Below are positions 35,471 to 43,366 of a DNA stretch of 64,000 nucleotides, piece by piece. This DNA is from Arthrobacter sp. UNC362MFTsu5.1 (GTDB taxonomy: Bacteria > Actinomycetota > Actinomycetes > Actinomycetales > Micrococcaceae): assembly GCF_000685965.1 (NCBI RefSeq), contig NZ_JMLE01000003.1, forward strand, positions 62,001-126,000. Direction: 5' to 3'. The notes under the pieces are model-generated. The model was not told the DNA's origin. It saw only the letters and a program-made list of their open reading frames with translations, and made no database searches. The translations under genes and the position numbers were made by a program. Positions within the stretch are counted from its first letter, which is position 1. The number at the start of each line of letters is the position of its first letter.

Positions 35471-35499
35471 ACAGTAATGCAGATTGAACGAGTGTTCAA
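35471..35499 (-). promoter_or_regulatory. Leaderless betB promoter
   Basis: On the minus strand TTGAAC (35499-35494), 17 bases, TACTGT (35476-35471), seven bases, then the ATG at 35463. Spacing is ideal for a housekeeping sigma factor with transcription starting at or next to the start codon. The -35 is part of the adjacent operator palindrome, so repressor binding would block RNA polymerase. Confidence 0.65.
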
Positions 35500-35523
35500 T
35501 ACTTTTTTGAACACTCGTTCAAT
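35483..35523. promoter_or_regulatory. Double BetI-type operator
   Basis: Two 16-bp sites, TTGAAC-GAGT-GTTCAA and TTGAAC-ACTC-GTTCAA, stand in opposite orientation with a 7-bp AT-rich spacer between 17-bp complementary arms (35483-35499 and 35507-35523). The TTGAAY-N4-RTTCAA pattern agrees with the known BetI box. They lie between betI and betB. Confidence 0.75.
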
Positions 35524-35565
35524 GCTACGTAGGGCGGTTGCGCTGCCCGTGCCCCGAGTGTGGTC

Positions 35566-36168
35566 CTAGACGGTGTGGTCGTGAAGCGGCGCGAAGGCGA
35601 TTTCCTCCGTGCGGGCGATGCTTCGCTGGATGGCGGCCGGATCAACGCCGAGCAGCGCCGTCAGCCACATGCCGTTTTGAATGACCACAATGTCGGCCGC
35701 CCTGTCCCGGCAGGCCTCCCAGGACAGGTCGGGTTGCGCGTTGGAAACGAGTGCCGCGAGGCCGTCGAGATAGCGGTCGAAGGCCTCTGCGTTGATCTGC
35801 GCATAGCCCTCGTCCGCCTGGGCGAGGGCCCAAAGGTGGAGGCGCAGGGACAGGTAGCGGGTGGTCAGCAGATCAGCGGCCGCCACTCGCCGCAGGGCCT
35901 TGCGCAGCTGTTCCTCGGGGTCTGACGAGGGGTCGGGTGCCACCAGCAGGAGGTCGTGCTCGTCCACCCGGCGGAGGGCTGCCCGTATGAGGCTCGTCTT
36001 GTCGTCGTAGTAGTAGTTCACCAGGCCCAGCGCGACGCCGGCCTCGCGCGCCACGGCCCGCATGCTCACCCCCGAGATCCCGTGGCGGGACAGCAAGTCC
36101 AGCGCCGCCTCGAGAATGCGCGACTGCCTGTCCATCTGTTCGCCGGAGTTCACGGCTTTGGTCCCCAT
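35566..36168 (-). CDS. TetR family regulator, BetI-like
   Basis: A 200-residue TetR protein with helix-turn-helix GISGVSMRAVAREAGVALGLVNYYYDDKTSLIRAAL at about 30-65 and an alpha-helical ligand domain behind it. NYYY at the recognition helix end is typical of the BetI group. It precedes betB on the same strand and its probable operator is in the intervening 100 bp. Choline or betaine aldehyde is the probable inducer, by analogy with BetI. Confidence 0.82.
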   Translation of the reverse strand: MGTKAVNSGEQMDRQSRILEAALDLLSRHGISGVSMRAVAREAGVALGLVNYYYDDKTSLIRAALRRVDEHDLLLVAPDPSSDPEEQLRKALRRVAAADLLTTRYLSLRLHLWALAQADEGYAQINAEAFDRYLDGLAALVSNAQPDLSWEACRDRAADIVVIQNGMWLTALLGVDPAAIQRSIARTEEIAFAPLHDHTV

Positions 36169-36237
36169 CTGGCCAGACTATTGCCTAACCCGTCACGAGT
36201 GCACTTTGAGGGGCCGCGTGACCTTGCGTGTAGGCGG

Positions 36238-37161
36238 TCAGGAGGTGGACCGCGTGTCGAACGCAGCCGCCGATTCCCGCAGAAGGCGTGCGACGGTGTC
36301 CACGGGCGTGCTGGCTGCCCGCCGCCGGTCGAACCGCCGCAGGACGATGCGCCGCGTGCCCAGGCCGGGGACGTCCAGGACGTCCACCCCGTCGTGGCTG
36401 ACGCCGCTCAACGCGAGGGTGGGCACGATCGCAACGCCCTCGCCCGCCGCGACGAGTGCCAGCGCGGTCAGCGTCTCCTGGTACTGATGAACCGTCTCCA
36501 TCCGGGCGCCCGTAGCCTGACGGAGCCGGCCGAGGACCGAAGCGTTGGCGGCGGAGGCGTCGACGCCGAGCCAGGGAATCGGCAGGTTGCCAAGGTCGAT
36601 GTTCTCGGTGGTGAGCAGGGCGCCGGCGGGAACCACCAGTTTCCACGGCTCGTCCAGGAGGGGCTCCTCGATCATTCCGGCGGACAGCGAACCTTGGGCG
36701 GCCGTCGTCGAATCGAGCTCCACCACCACGGCGTCGAGCGCGCGCTGGCGGAGCATCCGGACCAGGTCGGGGAAGTCGTCTTCAACTATCCGGATCTGCA
36801 ATTGCGGGTAGCGGGTGCGCCACTCGGGCAGGCGCGGGATCACCACCGTGCGGACAAAGCTGGTGAATCCTCCCACCCGCACCACCCCTGCGACCTTGGC
36901 CCCGCTCTCCATCCGGGCGCGGGCGACACTGAGTGCGCGTTCGATCTCCTCGCCGGCTTCGGCAAAGGCCAGGCCTGCGGGTGTCAGAACGGAGCCTTTG
37001 GGTGTGCGCACCACCAGCGCATGCCCCGTCTCGTCCTCCAGTTTGTTGAGCTGCTGGGACACGGCCGACGCCGTGATCCCCAGTTCGTCAGCCGCGGCGA
37101 GCACTCCGCCGGCGCGGGCAACCGCAAGGAGAATTCGCAGCCGGCGCGGATCGATATCCAT
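36238..37161 (-). CDS. LysR family transcriptional regulator
   Basis: A 307-residue LysR regulator: winged helix at 5-65 (RRLRILLAVARAGGVLAAADELGITASAVSQQLNKLEDETG) and a two-lobed co-inducer domain from about 90 (VVRVGGFTSFVRTVVIPRLP). It diverges from the small membrane protein gene at 37357, its likely target by the usual LysR arrangement. The ligand is unknown. Confidence 0.88.
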   Translation of the reverse strand: MDIDPRRLRILLAVARAGGVLAAADELGITASAVSQQLNKLEDETGHALVVRTPKGSVLTPAGLAFAEAGEEIERALSVARARMESGAKVAGVVRVGGFTSFVRTVVIPRLPEWRTRYPQLQIRIVEDDFPDLVRMLRQRALDAVVVELDSTTAAQGSLSAGMIEEPLLDEPWKLVVPAGALLTTENIDLGNLPIPWLGVDASAANASVLGRLRQATGARMETVHQYQETLTALALVAAGEGVAIVPTLALSGVSHDGVDVLDVPGLGTRRIVLRRFDRRRAASTPVDTVARLLRESAAAFDTRSTS

Positions 37162-37356
37162 GTTAAGTAGTTCTAAACCACATCTTCAGAGGAATGCAAT
37201 TGATCTACAGGCATGTCGACCTCATAATTGCAGTTGAAAGCCAAATCCAGGGATGCCTGATCCAATCGGAACCAGCCCCGAACACGAAAATTTAGCCCGC
37301 CAGCTGTCCACTCCGCCCTGCGGATGGCAGCCGGGCATCACCCCCGAAAGGACATC

Positions 37357-37701
37357 ATGGAACTGCTCTGGGAAATTGCCGGCTGGGCAGGCGCTGTCGC
37401 CATCCTCAGTGCGTACCTGGCTGTGTCCATGGGGTGGCTGAAGGCCGGAAAGGGCTTCCAGATCGCGAATCTCCTCGGTTCCTGCGCCTTCATCGTCAAC
37501 GGCGCCTTCCACGAGGCATGGCCGTCGGTGGTCACGAACATCGCCTGGTTCCTCATTTCCGCAGTGGCCCTTCTTCGCATGCGGTCCACGCAGGCGGCGC
37601 CGGTCCCAGCCGTCGAGGTCCCGCACGTGCAGTTTCCCGGCGTTCCCGAAACCGGCCAGATGGCCATCGTCGAAGCACCCAGGGCACCCAGCTTCACTTA
37701 G
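37357..37701 (+). CDS. Small membrane protein of CBU_0592 type
   Basis: A 114-residue protein with three hydrophobic helices in the first 80 residues (IAGWAGAVAILSAYLAVSMGW, IANLLGSCAFIVNGAFHEAW, VVTNIAWFLISAVALL), followed by a polar Pro/Val-rich tail. The pattern resembles the CBU_0592 family, whose function is unknown. AAAGGA precedes the ATG at 37357. It is divergent from the LysR gene and followed by a hairpin of the dispersed family. Confidence 0.68.
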   Translation: MELLWEIAGWAGAVAILSAYLAVSMGWLKAGKGFQIANLLGSCAFIVNGAFHEAWPSVVTNIAWFLISAVALLRMRSTQAAPVPAVEVPHVQFPGVPETGQMAIVEAPRAPSFT

Positions 37702-37728
37702 GCCGAAACTCAAGCGGACGACTGTTGA

Positions 37729-37762
37729 GCGGACGACGGCGGGAGGTCCCGCCGTCGTCCGC
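37729..37762. repeat. Dispersed GC-rich hairpin, copy C, with duplicated left flank
   Basis: GCGGACGACGGCGGGA and TCCCGCCGTCGTCCGC pair over 16 bp with loop GG. The stem is the same as copy A at 1179. The left flank AGCGGACGAC appears twice (37713-37722 and 37728-37737), and AAACTCAAGCGGACGAC is shared with copy A, so the repeated unit is longer than the hairpin. Confidence 0.8.
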
Positions 37763-37943
37763 TGCGTTTCGCGGGCGGTAACAATTGGTCAACTGGTTGG
37801 CGGATTGCGGCGAGGTTGTCTGATAATCAAGGTAAGGCTTGGGCCGCGTGTGCCGGTCCTTCCGCCTGAAGAATCCGCTCGCCTCGGAGCCGCTGGTCCT
37901 CGCTCGCAGGCAACACCTTCAAATAATTCAGGGATATACCTCT

Positions 37944-38141
37944 ATGGACAGTTCAGGTTTCATGGCACTTTTCCTTGCCGGGACAGACGACACCGCCACG
38001 AGCGCGCTCCCGAATGCCCCGCGGGTGCACCGGAAAACCAAACTTGAGTTGTCGCGGTGGTCCGCCATGCGGGGCCGGATCGCCAGCCTGCTCCACCGGC
38101 TTGCGTGGGCCATTGAACCGGATACGCACCGCATCCACTGA
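37944..38141 (+). CDS. Small protein of unknown function (65 aa)
   Basis: A possible 65-residue protein: MDSSGFMALFLAGTDD, a middle rich in Arg/Lys (RVHRKTKLELSRWSAMRGRI) and an end ASLLHRLAWAIEPDTHRIH. It has a weak ribosome site (GGGATA) and no recognised domain. The amphipathic, basic second half looks more protein-like than a random frame, but the evidence is modest. Confidence 0.4.
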   Translation: MDSSGFMALFLAGTDDTATSALPNAPRVHRKTKLELSRWSAMRGRIASLLHRLAWAIEPDTHRIH

Positions 38142-38181
38142 CCGCCGCGTTCCCGCCGTGCCGTGACGGTTCAGCCGGGGA

Positions 38182-39225
38182 CTACCGGCCGCTAGCCGAG
38201 GCTGCCTGACCGGGCTTGTGGCCGGGATCCGCCTGGGCCAATGTCCCGCGGAGGCGAAGTTCTCCAGGGATCCGGTGGACAGAGGCTGCCGGGTGGTTGC
38301 CGTTGATCAGGTCCAACAGGATTTCGGCCGCTCTCGCTCCCATTTCGGCCAGCGGCGGAGCGAAGGTGGTGATGCCGGGTCCCCAGATTTCGAACCAGTC
38401 CGGATCGCCGTACCCCGCCAGGGCCAGGTCCCCGGGGATGCTGATGCCGGCTTCCCGCGCGGTCCGGAGGACGCCCAACACGAGCCGGCTGCTCAGGGGA
38501 AGGACGGCCTGTGGCGGATCATCCAGCAAGGAGCGCATTGCGCGGGCGCCGCCGTCGGCTGAGAAATCGGAGAACACCACACGGAAGCGTTTGCCGGTTG
38601 CCGCGTTTTCGTCGAATCCCGCACTTAGGGCGGCGGCCTTGAAACCGGCGAGCCTGTCGCGGCTGGTGCTGTACACCTCGGGCCCGACAATCGCGGCGAT
38701 GTCGGTGTAGCCGGCGCCGATGGCCAATTCGGTGAGTTCGCTGACGCCGGCGGGGTCGTCGCTGACTACGGCCGGGACGTTCCGTCCGCTGTATCGGTTG
38801 AGTTCAACGATGGGGACCGGCAGGGGATTTGCCGGTGGCGGCCCGACAGGTACGTGGACGATGCCGTCGACCCGCCGGGCGGCCATTTCCCGAAGTGCTT
38901 CATGGTCGCGGTCCGGGTGGTTCCCCGTGGTGGCGACGAAGAGGTGGTGGCCCGCGGTCCGGAGCACGTCCTGGAGGACTTCGGCGCTGGACGTGTAGAA
39001 CTCGTTGGTCATGTCGGGAACGATGAGGCCAACGGTGCGAGTCCGGCCTTCCCGCAGTGCGCGGGCAGTGGCGTCGCCGGTGTAGCCAAGCTGCCGTGCG
39101 GCTTCGAGGACGCGGGTGCGAGCGTCGCCGCCCACGGGTCCCTTCCCGCTGAGTGCCCGCGAAGCTGTGCCGTACCCGACCCCGGCGGCTCGTGCGACGT
39201 CCGTCAGTTTGACCATGGAGTCCAT
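38182..39225 (-). CDS. LacI family transcriptional regulator
   Basis: A 347-residue regulator with the LacI helix-turn-helix and hinge (VKLTDVARAAGVGYGTASRALSGKG, RTRVLEAARQLGYTGDATARAL) and a type 1 periplasmic-binding-like effector domain (TVGLIVPDMTNEFYTSSAEV, RVDGIVHVPVG, ALAGYGDPDWFEIW). It follows the DASS transporter gene by 28 bp on the same strand, as the last gene of a lyase-transporter-regulator operon. Twin perfect palindromes before the lyase gene are its most probable operators, which would make the operon autoregulated. Confidence 0.88.
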   Translation of the reverse strand: MDSMVKLTDVARAAGVGYGTASRALSGKGPVGGDARTRVLEAARQLGYTGDATARALREGRTRTVGLIVPDMTNEFYTSSAEVLQDVLRTAGHHLFVATTGNHPDRDHEALREMAARRVDGIVHVPVGPPPANPLPVPIVELNRYSGRNVPAVVSDDPAGVSELTELAIGAGYTDIAAIVGPEVYSTSRDRLAGFKAAALSAGFDENAATGKRFRVVFSDFSADGGARAMRSLLDDPPQAVLPLSSRLVLGVLRTAREAGISIPGDLALAGYGDPDWFEIWGPGITTFAPPLAEMGARAAEILLDLINGNHPAASVHRIPGELRLRGTLAQADPGHKPGQAASASGR

Positions 39226-39253
39226 CTTATTGGCGGGGCCGGGTACGCAGTGA

Positions 39254-40786
39254 CTACGGCAGTGACAGGCCTATGGCGCTGCCGATGCCGATCACGGTGA
39301 GCAGGATCAGCGGAATGGTGACCAGGTCTGCGACGACGCCGGTCTTGATCATGCGCAGCATCGGTACGTAGCCGGAACCGTACACGATCGCATTCGGGGG
39401 CGTAGAGACCGGGAGCATGGCGCCGGCGTTGCCGCCGAAGATGGCCGCCATGGCGGGGATGAGCGGATCGACGCCGATGGCCACGGCGATCGGGATAATG
39501 ATGGGCACTACGATCCCGACGCTCGCTGTGTTGCTGGTGGTTTCGGAGATCACCATGCCAAGCACGACTGCCACGAGGCACAGCAGCAGGACGCTGTTGA
39601 CTCCGGTGACGTCCGCGACGGCGGCGCCGATGGTTTCGGCCAGGCCGGTGGCTTTCATCATGGCACCGACGGTCAGTCCGACGCCCACCAGGATGACGGT
39701 TCCCCAGTCGATTTTTGCGGCTTCGCTCCATTCCAGCGTCGGGGTCTTCTTCTGGGTGGGGATCAGGAACAGGAGTCCCGCCAGCAGGACGACGACGGAT
39801 CCCTCGTTCAGGTGCGAGGCGATGGTGGAGATAACCGGATCCGTGATGTTGAGGGTGGTGACAAGGGCCGGGAAGGTCCACAGGAGCACGGTCAGGGCGA
39901 AGACCAGGGCAACGATCTTCTCGCCGCGGGTCATGGGGCCGAGTTCGGCGTATTGGCGGCGGAAGGATGCCGTCCCGTTCGGGATGTGGTGGGTTTCGGG
40001 CTTGTTCATGAACACCAGGGCGATGAACATGAGTGTCCCCAGGCCCAGGACGTACGGGCCGGAGATGGACACCCAGTCGAAGAGGGGGATCTTGTATCCG
40101 GTCATCTGCTCCACGGTCCCGCGCCCGATGACGTTGGCGATGCCTGTGACCGGGGTGAGGACGGAGCCGACGCCGGCGCCGTAGGCGATGGCCAGCATCA
40201 GCATGCAGGAGAACCGCGTCTGGTAGCTCTTGCGGCCGCTGGCCGGGTCATGGATAAGGTCACCGACCGTGCGGACGACGCCGATGCCGATCGGGAGGAG
40301 CATGGCGGCGGTCGCGGAGGCCGAAACCAGCATGGCGAGCAGGGTTGCCACGATCATGAAAGCCAGCGCGGTCAGGTGGGTGCTGTCACCGACTTTGGGA
40401 AGTGACAGGACACGGAGGGCGAATCTGCGGTCGAGGCCGTGAACGGTCATGGCGCGGGCCAGGATGAAGGCCCCGATGACCAGGAAGACCGTGGGTGAGC
40501 CGAACGCGGAGTAGACAGCCGAGGGGGTTCCGACGCCGAGGATCACCAGCAGGGCGATGCCGATCAGGGCTGTGGCGGGGATCGGGATGGTCTCCGTGAC
40601 CCAGAAGAGGACGATGAAGCTGAGCACGCCGAGCATGGCACGCTGTTCCCACGGCAGTCCCTGCGGCAGGAACATGGCCAGGGCCATCAGCGGAACGACT
40701 GCCCAGAGGCCGGCGCGTGCACGGAGGTAGTCGAACCGGCTGGCTTCACCGACGTCGTTGTGGGTAGTTACCTCTGTTGCGCTCAT
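39254..40786 (-). CDS. DASS/SLC13 family di- or tricarboxylate transporter
   Basis: A 510-residue anion transporter with about twelve helices of the divalent anion:sodium symporter family. Recognisable segments include FWVTETIPIPATALIGIALL, the first anion-binding hairpin around IVATLLAMLVSASATAAMLLP, and the second-half signature GMVISETTSNTASVGIVVPI followed by PVSTPPNAIVYGSGYV. It overlaps the lyase gene by four bases (ATGA), so transport and cleavage of the same acid are likely linked. The exact acid is unknown. Confidence 0.86.
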   Translation of the reverse strand: MSATEVTTHNDVGEASRFDYLRARAGLWAVVPLMALAMFLPQGLPWEQRAMLGVLSFIVLFWVTETIPIPATALIGIALLVILGVGTPSAVYSAFGSPTVFLVIGAFILARAMTVHGLDRRFALRVLSLPKVGDSTHLTALAFMIVATLLAMLVSASATAAMLLPIGIGVVRTVGDLIHDPASGRKSYQTRFSCMLMLAIAYGAGVGSVLTPVTGIANVIGRGTVEQMTGYKIPLFDWVSISGPYVLGLGTLMFIALVFMNKPETHHIPNGTASFRRQYAELGPMTRGEKIVALVFALTVLLWTFPALVTTLNITDPVISTIASHLNEGSVVVLLAGLLFLIPTQKKTPTLEWSEAAKIDWGTVILVGVGLTVGAMMKATGLAETIGAAVADVTGVNSVLLLCLVAVVLGMVISETTSNTASVGIVVPIIIPIAVAIGVDPLIPAMAAIFGGNAGAMLPVSTPPNAIVYGSGYVPMLRMIKTGVVADLVTIPLILLTVIGIGSAIGLSLP

Positions 40787-42201
40787 GCGGGGTCTCCTTC
40801 GACTCCGTTGGCGGCTACCGCCAGGTCAGCGATGGGAGGGCACGTGGCGGGCAGCGGCGTGCTGGAGTGCCAGATGCTGACTGCAGTCTTGCAGATGGAT
40901 TCGGCCTCGCCCAGATAGTCGCGGGCCTGAACCAGGGATTCGGGCAGCAGCGCGGACATCCCCTGTTCAGCAGCCACTGACCGGAGTGCGTCGGCGAGCA
41001 CGGTACCGGATTCGCGGGCGCGTGTCGACGCCGCGTACAGCAGGTCGTGGGCCTTTTCCCGCCCCACCTGCTCGGCGAGCTGGATCATCTGCGCCTCGGC
41101 AAGGACCAGGCCGCCGTCGAGTTCCATGTTGCGGCGCATCCGCTCCGCATCCACGCGCATGCCGTCAACGATGACCAGGGTCTCCCGCAGGGCACTGCCG
41201 GCAAGCGAGGCCAGCTGGGGGATGACCTGCCATTCGATCTGCCACTCGCCGGCGCTCCGTTCGTGGCCTGCTTCCTGGATGCGGGCCAGCGAGGAAGCAA
41301 GCGCCCCGGCGGTTCCGGACAGGCCGATGATCAGTTCGGAGGAGATCGGGTTGACCTTCTGCGGCATCGTGGACGACGCGCCCCGGTGCGGGGAATAGGG
41401 CTCGAACACTTCCGCGATCTCGGTGCGGGACAAGTCCACGATGTTGCGGGCAAATTTGGCGCACGAGGCGGTGATCGTCACGCACAACCAGCCGAACTCG
41501 GCCAGGCTGTCGCGTTCGACGTGCCAGGGCACCTCGGTGTCTTCCAAGCCCAGGATCTCGGACACCCGCGTGCGCAGGGCAGCCGACTGCTGCCCATACG
41601 CGGCTGAGGTTCCGCCGGCGCCGAACATCGAGATGACGGCGATGCGGGGGAGTGCCTGGGCGAGACGCTCCCGCTGACGGGTGAACTGGTTCAGCATGGT
41701 GGCCAGCGTGGCGCCAAAGGTGGTGGGTACGGCCTGCTGGGCGTGGGTCCGGCCGGCCATGAGGGTCGCACTGTGGGTGAGGACCTGCTCGGCAAGGCGG
41801 TCGCCCAGGCGTTCCAGGTCGTCGTCCAGGAGCTTCAGGGAACGCTGGAGCTGCAGGGCCAGGCCGGTATCCATGATGTCCTGCGTGGTTGCCCCGTAGT
41901 GCACGCGGCCGTTGGCGCCTTCCGGGAGGGCTGCCGCTATCTCGCGGACGACGCCGAGGATCGGGTAGCCCACGTTCCGGGCCGAGGACCACAGCCGCTC
42001 GAGGTCGATGTTCGCGGGGACGGCAGCCTTGGCGATCGCCTGCGCGTCCTCCTGCGAGATGATGCCCAGCTCGGCCTGGGCCAGCGCGAGGGCCCGCTCG
42101 GCGGCCAGCCAGGACTCAACGGCTTCCGCCGGAGAAAAGAGCTCAGCCTGTCGGGAATCTCCGACCAGGTGCATGAGCAGGGAGAAAGGGGTAGAGGTCA
42201 A
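40783..42201 (-). CDS. Fumarase/aspartase superfamily lyase (CMLE or adenylosuccinate lyase-like)
   Basis: A 472-residue lyase. The family signature is SSTMPQKVNPISSE near residue 280, with upstream catalytic regions RVHYGATTQDIMDTGLALQL and MAGRTHAQQAVPTTFG. It is closest in style to 3-carboxymuconate cycloisomerase or adenylosuccinate lyase, but no purine or protocatechuate genes are near. With a carboxylate importer and LacI regulator in the same operon, it probably cleaves an imported succinyl or polycarboxylate compound, perhaps releasing fumarate. The TTG start at 42201 has an AGG site upstream. Confidence 0.82.
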   Translation of the reverse strand: MTSTPFSLLMHLVGDSRQAELFSPAEAVESWLAAERALALAQAELGIISQEDAQAIAKAAVPANIDLERLWSSARNVGYPILGVVREIAAALPEGANGRVHYGATTQDIMDTGLALQLQRSLKLLDDDLERLGDRLAEQVLTHSATLMAGRTHAQQAVPTTFGATLATMLNQFTRQRERLAQALPRIAVISMFGAGGTSAAYGQQSAALRTRVSEILGLEDTEVPWHVERDSLAEFGWLCVTITASCAKFARNIVDLSRTEIAEVFEPYSPHRGASSTMPQKVNPISSELIIGLSGTAGALASSLARIQEAGHERSAGEWQIEWQVIPQLASLAGSALRETLVIVDGMRVDAERMRRNMELDGGLVLAEAQMIQLAEQVGREKAHDLLYAASTRARESGTVLADALRSVAAEQGMSALLPESLVQARDYLGEAESICKTAVSIWHSSTPLPATCPPIADLAVAANGVEGDPA

Positions 42202-42230
42202 CGTTGGCCTGCCTTCAGTTGCGTCGTTGC

Positions 42231-42294
42231 AGTGGATTCGAATCCACTCTGCGATAGTTGTTATCGCCTTGCGGGAAGTGGATTCGAATCCATT
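42231..42294. promoter_or_regulatory. Twin LacI-type operators before the lyase operon
   Basis: AGTGGATTCGAATCCACT (42231-42248) is a perfect 18-bp palindrome, and AGTGGATTCGAATCCATT (42277-42294) repeats it with one base changed, 46 bp further. Both are centred on CG (TTCGAA), as LacI-family sites are, and lie 30-93 bp upstream of the lyase start. They are the probable binding sites of the LacI regulator encoded at 38182-39225; a loop between them is possible. Confidence 0.8.
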
Positions 42295-42425
42295 AGAGCT
42301 GGTGCTGCCGATGTTGTCAAGATCACAATCAAAGGTGCAGGGGTTTGCCGGGCGGAATCTGAACTATATTCGGACAAGGAAACGACCCGGTCGCATTTGC
42401 AGGATCAAGGGAGGCGGATCTCTGA

Positions 42426-43310
42426 ATGGCGGGAATGCCACCAGCCACGCTTGACGTGAGTGACACCGCCGTCCAACGCCTCGTCCTGGAGCAGCGGCCC
42501 GATCTCGGTGATCGCCCTTTGGTGCGGATTGAGAACGGCTGGGACAACGCGACCTTCCGGCTCGGCGACGACCTGGCCGTCCGGCTGCCGCGCCGGGCCG
42601 AGGCCGTTCCGCTGATACTGCACGAGCAGCGCTACCTTCCGGACATCGCCCGCCGCTCCCCGGTTGCGGTTCCTGTCCCCGTCCATGCCGGCCGGCCGAC
42701 GTCGGACTTTCCCTGGCCGTGGAGCATCGTGCGGTGGGTGCCCGGAGACGCCGCGGCGGACGTCGGCCCGGCAGATCGCGGCCGGGCAGCTGAAGGCTTG
42801 GCCGATTTCCTCCTGTCCCTGCACGTGCCCGCCGAATCCGGCGTCCCGGTGAATCCTTTCCGCGGTGTGCCGCTGACGGACCGTGAGTCAGCGGTGGTGG
42901 AACGGCTCAGGGACCGCGAACGTTACCCGCAGGCAGCAGCGCTGGGTGCGGTGTGGGCGGAGGCCAGTGCCGCTAGAGCCTGGGCTGGTCCGGCGATGAT
43001 GCTCCACGGCGACCTTCACCCGGGCAATATCCTGCTGGCGGACGGCGGCTCGCTGGCCGGCGTCATCGATTTCGGCGACGTCGGGGCAGGGGATCCGGCT
43101 GTTGACCTCGCAGTGGCGTGGCTGATGTTCGACGCCGGCGCCCGCCGCCGCTTCATGGGCGCCTTTGGCCCCGCAGCCGGCGGGGACACCTGGATGAGGG
43201 CACTCGGCTGGGCGCTGGTCCTGTCCACGGCCATGCTCAGCAACTCCGACGACAATCCGCGGATGTTTGCCGTGGGAGAGTTCGGGATCAGCCAGATCCT
43301 GGAAGCCTGA
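42426..43310 (+). CDS. Aminoglycoside phosphotransferase (APH) family protein
   Basis: A 294-residue APH-fold kinase with the intact catalytic loop MLHGDLHPGNILL and metal-binding segment VIDFGDVGAGDPAVDLA. The N-lobe contains GWDNATFRLGDDLAVRLPRR. Proteins of this family phosphorylate antibiotics, sugars or amines; here nothing points to resistance. A GGGAGG site stands 11 bases before the ATG; a later ATG at 42435 is possible. It is a single gene. Confidence 0.86.
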   Translation: MAGMPPATLDVSDTAVQRLVLEQRPDLGDRPLVRIENGWDNATFRLGDDLAVRLPRRAEAVPLILHEQRYLPDIARRSPVAVPVPVHAGRPTSDFPWPWSIVRWVPGDAAADVGPADRGRAAEGLADFLLSLHVPAESGVPVNPFRGVPLTDRESAVVERLRDRERYPQAAALGAVWAEASAARAWAGPAMMLHGDLHPGNILLADGGSLAGVIDFGDVGAGDPAVDLAVAWLMFDAGARRRFMGAFGPAAGGDTWMRALGWALVLSTAMLSNSDDNPRMFAVGEFGISQILEA

Positions 43311-43366
43311 CTTTGCACCCCTGATGCCGGCCCTTAAATGTCGGTGCCCGCTGACATGCTGTGGGT

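Noticed and set aside
32689..35487. 932-codon open frame on the plus strand
   Set aside because: Antisense to betA and betB; low-information composition typical of shadow frames.
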